44,746 nt of DNA. It comes from Ignavibacteria bacterium (GTDB taxonomy: Bacteria; Bacteroidota; Ignavibacteria; Ch128b). The notes under the pieces are model-generated. The model saw only the letters and a list, made by a program, of their open reading frames with translations, had not been told where the DNA came from and made no database searches. Below, piece by piece: positions 42,348-44,746 of the stretch. Location of the stretch: the NCBI GenBank assembly GCA_016873845.1, contig VGVX01000014.1:1-44746 (forward strand). The letters run 5' to 3'. The number at the start of each line of letters is the position of its first letter. The stretch's first letter is position 1. Position numbers and translations under genes: made by a program.

Positions 42348-43481
42348 CTACTCAAACCAATATTGTATTTGAACTCTTTTCTGGGCAAATCCATAGCCAG
42401 AAGCATAACCGCCGCCACCACCACCACTTTTTGCAACAATCGAAGTGGCATTTTTAATCGAAGCAGAAGAAAATTTAATCCAGTGATCCCGATTACCTGA
42501 GCAATTCTTACTGGTTTCTAAGTTGGGCGATAAAAGCAAAACCGCACCCAGAATATCTAAATGGAAATGAAACATATAATCACCAATTACCAAACCCTGA
42601 AATGCATATTTTGCATGTGTTTCTTTAATCCTTGTGGTGCCACTCGGATTATGTATTACAAGAATTCCTTTATTATTTGAATAATTCCCTAATTCGATTT
42701 TCTTTTCCTGATTATTTGGAATTTCGATATAAGTTACTCCACTTAAAGGTAATGAGAGAACATTAGGATCTGTTACATACTGGCTACCTTCTGCACCACT
42801 CACAGCAATACTTTTTAATGTTCCTTCTGGATAACCCAAAATTTGATCAGGAGATGTTGGGAATGTACCGCCCCAATCATAATACTCCTCTATTGAATTA
42901 GGATTTTCAGGAAAGGAGGGTGGATAATCGATACCATTCTTTGTCCCTCCGATGTAGCCTTTCTCAGTATTAACAAAATCAACGCTAGTAGAAACTCCAT
43001 AAACTCCGGAATTAGGAATAACATTATTTTTCAGGTCATGATCTCTACCATCGATATACATATCACTGATTGTTTTATTTAATGTACTATTTGCAGTCCA
43101 AGCTCCTCTTACGACTGGGGGAACAAATCCCTTATTAAACTTAACATAAGTGGCAATATTTTTATTCACATTCATATAATTTGCGGTAACAGATATTTTA
43201 ATTAGACTATCTCCCGCAAAAAAAGTATCTATAACAGAGTAGTATGCAACCCCTCCAAAAAAGGCTTTGGATAATTGCGTTGGCACTCTCCACGAAGAAC
43301 TATCGGATAACTGTGATAGTATCATTTCGACCATGCTATTGCTAATATTTCGGGCATTTACATCACTAAAATATTCAACAGTATCTTGTGTTGAATCGTT
43401 TGTAGATCTATTTACAGTTATACTAATTACTCCAAAAATTAAAATACTGCCCAAAAGTAATATTAAAACTAATCGTCCCAT
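42348..43481 (-). CDS. Large pilin-like minor subunit (PilX-like)
   Basis: 377 residues. MGRLVLILLLGSILIFGVIS forms the N-terminal helix right after Met-Gly; AAGGAG upstream fixes the start. The helix continues with polar sequence (VNRSTNDSTQDTVEYFSDVNARNISNSM), then a long beta-rich domain, an N-rich region, and GLVIGDYMFHFHLDILGAVLLLSP near the end, resembling PilX-type minor pilins. Near the C-terminus lies a six-glycine run (SGGGGGGYASGYG). It likely caps or initiates the pilus. It is the last of three pilin-like genes with short spacings (15 and 3 bp) and may share a transcript with them. Confidence 0.7.
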   Translation of the reverse strand: MGRLVLILLLGSILIFGVISITVNRSTNDSTQDTVEYFSDVNARNISNSMVEMILSQLSDSSSWRVPTQLSKAFFGGVAYYSVIDTFFAGDSLIKISVTANYMNVNKNIATYVKFNKGFVPPVVRGAWTANSTLNKTISDMYIDGRDHDLKNNVIPNSGVYGVSTSVDFVNTEKGYIGGTKNGIDYPPSFPENPNSIEEYYDWGGTFPTSPDQILGYPEGTLKSIAVSGAEGSQYVTDPNVLSLPLSGVTYIEIPNNQEKKIELGNYSNNKGILVIHNPSGTTRIKETHAKYAFQGLVIGDYMFHFHLDILGAVLLLSPNLETSKNCSGNRDHWIKFSSASIKNATSIVAKSGGGGGGYASGYGFAQKRVQIQYWFE

Positions 43482-43496
43482 GAAAAATCTCCTTCG

Positions 43497-44072
43497 TTAA
43501 TTAAAATTTTTTGGCCTGATAATTTTTTTCCATTCGGCTCCAGTATAAACACCCTCTATTGGATATGGTGATTCAACTTTCAAATAAACGCCGATACTTC
43601 GTATTCGATTTCTATGCGTTTGACTATTTAACGATCCATAATTTATCTGACTACCGGCTGAATCATAGTATGTTAACTTGAAATTAACAACCCCTAAGTT
43701 TGAAGATTTTGGCGTTTCGTTATTATAAACCCGATACAGCAGTCTATCATTAGGGTTGGGTGTAGCTGTCAATTCAGAAGTCGAACCAATGTAATATCTC
43801 AAAGTATCTGCATTGCCGTTATTATCCATATCAGTATAAAATTTAATTTCAGTAGAATCTGCTGTAACTATTTTATTGCCGGTAATTCTGTACCCGATCT
43901 TATAAAAATCGTACTCAATTACAGCACCAAGTTCGGTAATATTTGTTTGAGCCATATTTGAGTTGATTATATCCCTCGAAGAATTTTCTATATAAAAATT
44001 TATTCCTATTATCATCAAAATTACAACAGCTCCAATTACTGTAGCAGTCAATATGTCAATGAGATTTCCCAT
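43497..44072 (-). CDS. Pilin-like minor subunit (PilW/GspJ-like)
   Basis: 191 residues starting MGNLIDILTATVIGAVVILM. A TAG codon sits directly before the ATG in the same frame, so the leader cannot be longer than Met-Gly. The mature helix again has no Glu at position 5 (NLIDI). Features such as GAVIEYDFYKIGYRITGNKI and IKFYTDMDNNGNADTLRYYIG resemble PilW/GspJ-type minor subunits. The gene follows the next pilin-like gene after 3 bp and precedes the large subunit gene. It probably helps form the tip or initiation complex. Confidence 0.72.
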   Translation of the reverse strand: MGNLIDILTATVIGAVVILMIIGINFYIENSSRDIINSNMAQTNITELGAVIEYDFYKIGYRITGNKIVTADSTEIKFYTDMDNNGNADTLRYYIGSTSELTATPNPNDRLLYRVYNNETPKSSNLGVVNFKLTYYDSAGSQINYGSLNSQTHRNRIRSIGVYLKVESPYPIEGVYTGAEWKKIIRPKNFN

Positions 44073-44075
44073 CTA

Positions 44076-44561
44076 TTAATATGAAACAATATGATATAAT
44101 TTCAATGTGTCCGTTAAACTGAAGTTAAAAACAAATACATCAATCCTTTTAGTAAAAGTTTTCGATAAACTTTTTGTCTCGGGAGTCATTTTTTGAACAT
44201 AATAAACTTGAACCTTTGTATTAAACGTTCCCATCCTTGAAAGTGAATCACTTCTTGTGAAATTATTGTAGTCATCTATATCATCGAATAGAGTACTTTG
44301 AGTTTCACCAGTTTCTGGGCCAAGTGATCCAACAGCAGTTAAAGAATTTGTGCTCGAGACTCCGCTTGTAGTCGTGTTTTCATCAAATGCTTTCATCTGT
44401 ATTTCATCAATAATCGATTGTGCTATTCCAGTGGCCGAAATTGTTGCTTCATTCACTAATGAAATTGTTATTCTGGCTGTGCTTGCCCTGTAAACTGTTA
44501 GGATAAATACAGTCAGCAGTAAAATACCAACTATTACCATTAGAGTTTGACCGGTATTCAT
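44076..44561 (-). CDS. Pilin-like minor subunit (PilV/GspI-like)
   Basis: 161 residues. The N-terminus MNTGQTLMVIVGILLLTVFI has a four-residue leader ending in Gly and then a hydrophobic helix without Glu5 (QTLMV). A helix-rich continuation (STARITISLVNEATISATGIAQSIIDEIQMKAFDENTT) resembles PilV/GspI-type proteins, in which this segment often ends with a short disordered loop. The remaining part is beta-rich. The ATG overlaps a stop of a short upstream frame, so it may be part of a longer operon that extends past the window edge. Confidence 0.7.
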   Translation of the reverse strand: MNTGQTLMVIVGILLLTVFILTVYRASTARITISLVNEATISATGIAQSIIDEIQMKAFDENTTTSGVSSTNSLTAVGSLGPETGETQSTLFDDIDDYNNFTRSDSLSRMGTFNTKVQVYYVQKMTPETKSLSKTFTKRIDVFVFNFSLTDTLKLYHIVSY

Positions 44562-44588
44562 ATTATTGTCTCGTCATAAGTTTTAAAT

Positions 44589-44702
44589 TTATTCAATAAC
44601 TCCCGAATTCTCTTGTAATATAATCGGAATAATTCTATGAAAATTCAATATGAATCTTAGGTTCTCAGACAATTGCGATTTTTTATTGCTACAAGCGTTC
44701 AT
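44589..44702 (-). CDS. Possible small ORF, 37 codons
   Basis: An ATG at 44702 overlaps the stop of the upstream partial gene (ATGA) and reads MNACSNKKSQLSENLRFILN, ending IIPIILQENSGVIE before a TAA at 44589. The overlap is the only argument for coding. The frame that runs into the next gene's ATG (…NKFKTYDETII) is a different one, so a frameshifted remnant is also possible. Confidence 0.2.
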   Translation of the reverse strand: MNACSNKKSQLSENLRFILNFHRIIPIILQENSGVIE

Positions 44703-44746
44703 TTATTATTTTCATCCATTATTGATGGAGGTATTTCATCCGCTTC
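44699..44746 (-). CDS. C-terminal 15 codons of a gene beyond the right edge
   Basis: The frame reads EADEIPPSIMDENNK and a TGA stop from the window edge. Only the end is visible, so no family can be named. It is in the right orientation and place to be the gene before the minor pilins. Confidence 0.3.
   Translation of the reverse strand, partial: EADEIPPSIMDENNK

Overview
The window is AT-rich, densely coding bacterial DNA. It most resembles the Ignavibacteria/Chlorobi side of the Bacteroidota. Two secreted proteins end in a type IX secretion type-A sorting domain with the NYPNPFNP motif. Several lipoproteins and outer-membrane proteins have Bacteroidota-style leaders, one upstream region carries a TAnnTTTG box, and TTG starts with Shine-Dalgarno sequences occur. 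This assignment is inferred from protein features alone. I saw no rRNA, tRNA, CRISPR array or intact insertion sequence.

Layout. 1-2900: an outer-membrane beta-barrel gene and a seven-repeat YCF48/BNR-type propeller lipoprotein that runs off the left edge, then a scar where two truncated genes abut. 2961-8499 (minus): a tightly coupled five-gene operon with a radical-SAM 2,3-aminomutase-like enzyme, both subunits of a PcaIJ-type 3-oxoacid CoA-transferase, a class-III (glutamate-1-semialdehyde aminomutase-like) aminotransferase and a PcaF-type thiolase. Read together they describe a route from an alpha-amino acid to a beta-amino acid, a beta-keto acid, its CoA ester, and acetyl-CoA plus a shorter acyl-CoA. 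The aminomutase lacks the aspartates that bind the side chain of lysine, so 2-aminoadipate (via 3-oxoadipate) or glutamate are better guesses than lysine. This is my leading candidate for an undescribed system.

8923-13965 (plus): a complete group 3b [NiFe]-hydrogenase (sulfhydrogenase type) operon, hydB, a cyclic-nucleotide-binding-domain protein, hydG, hydD, hydA and a maturation protease. 14192-15082: an EamA-type transporter. 15172-21440: a same-strand run of a lipoprotein, a GAF sigma-54 activator, an overlapping membrane Ser/Thr kinase with PEGA domains, a Kelch/T9SS protein and a DUF5683-like protein. It is followed by a large T9SS-exported multidomain protein with a clear terminator. 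23982-25372 (minus): an NTF2/SnoaL-like secreted protein and a PPK2-family polyphosphate phosphotransferase. 25520-27244 (plus): a WYL regulator and an unknown protein.

27323-44561 holds a type IV pilus system and its signalling genes. On the minus strand: three pilin-like minor subunits, two near-identical major-pilin-like genes, PilC, PilB, a PilT-like ATPase, a PilM-PilN fusion, a PilO-PilP fusion, a short secretin, and two response regulators at the operon end. One of the regulators is a receiver fused to a lone histidine-phosphotransfer helix pair. A sigma-54 response regulator and a hybrid histidine kinase on the plus strand converge on this operon with a 3-bp gap. All five pilin-like proteins share an unusual N-terminus: a leader of only 2 to 4 residues ending in Gly, and no Glu at mature position 5.
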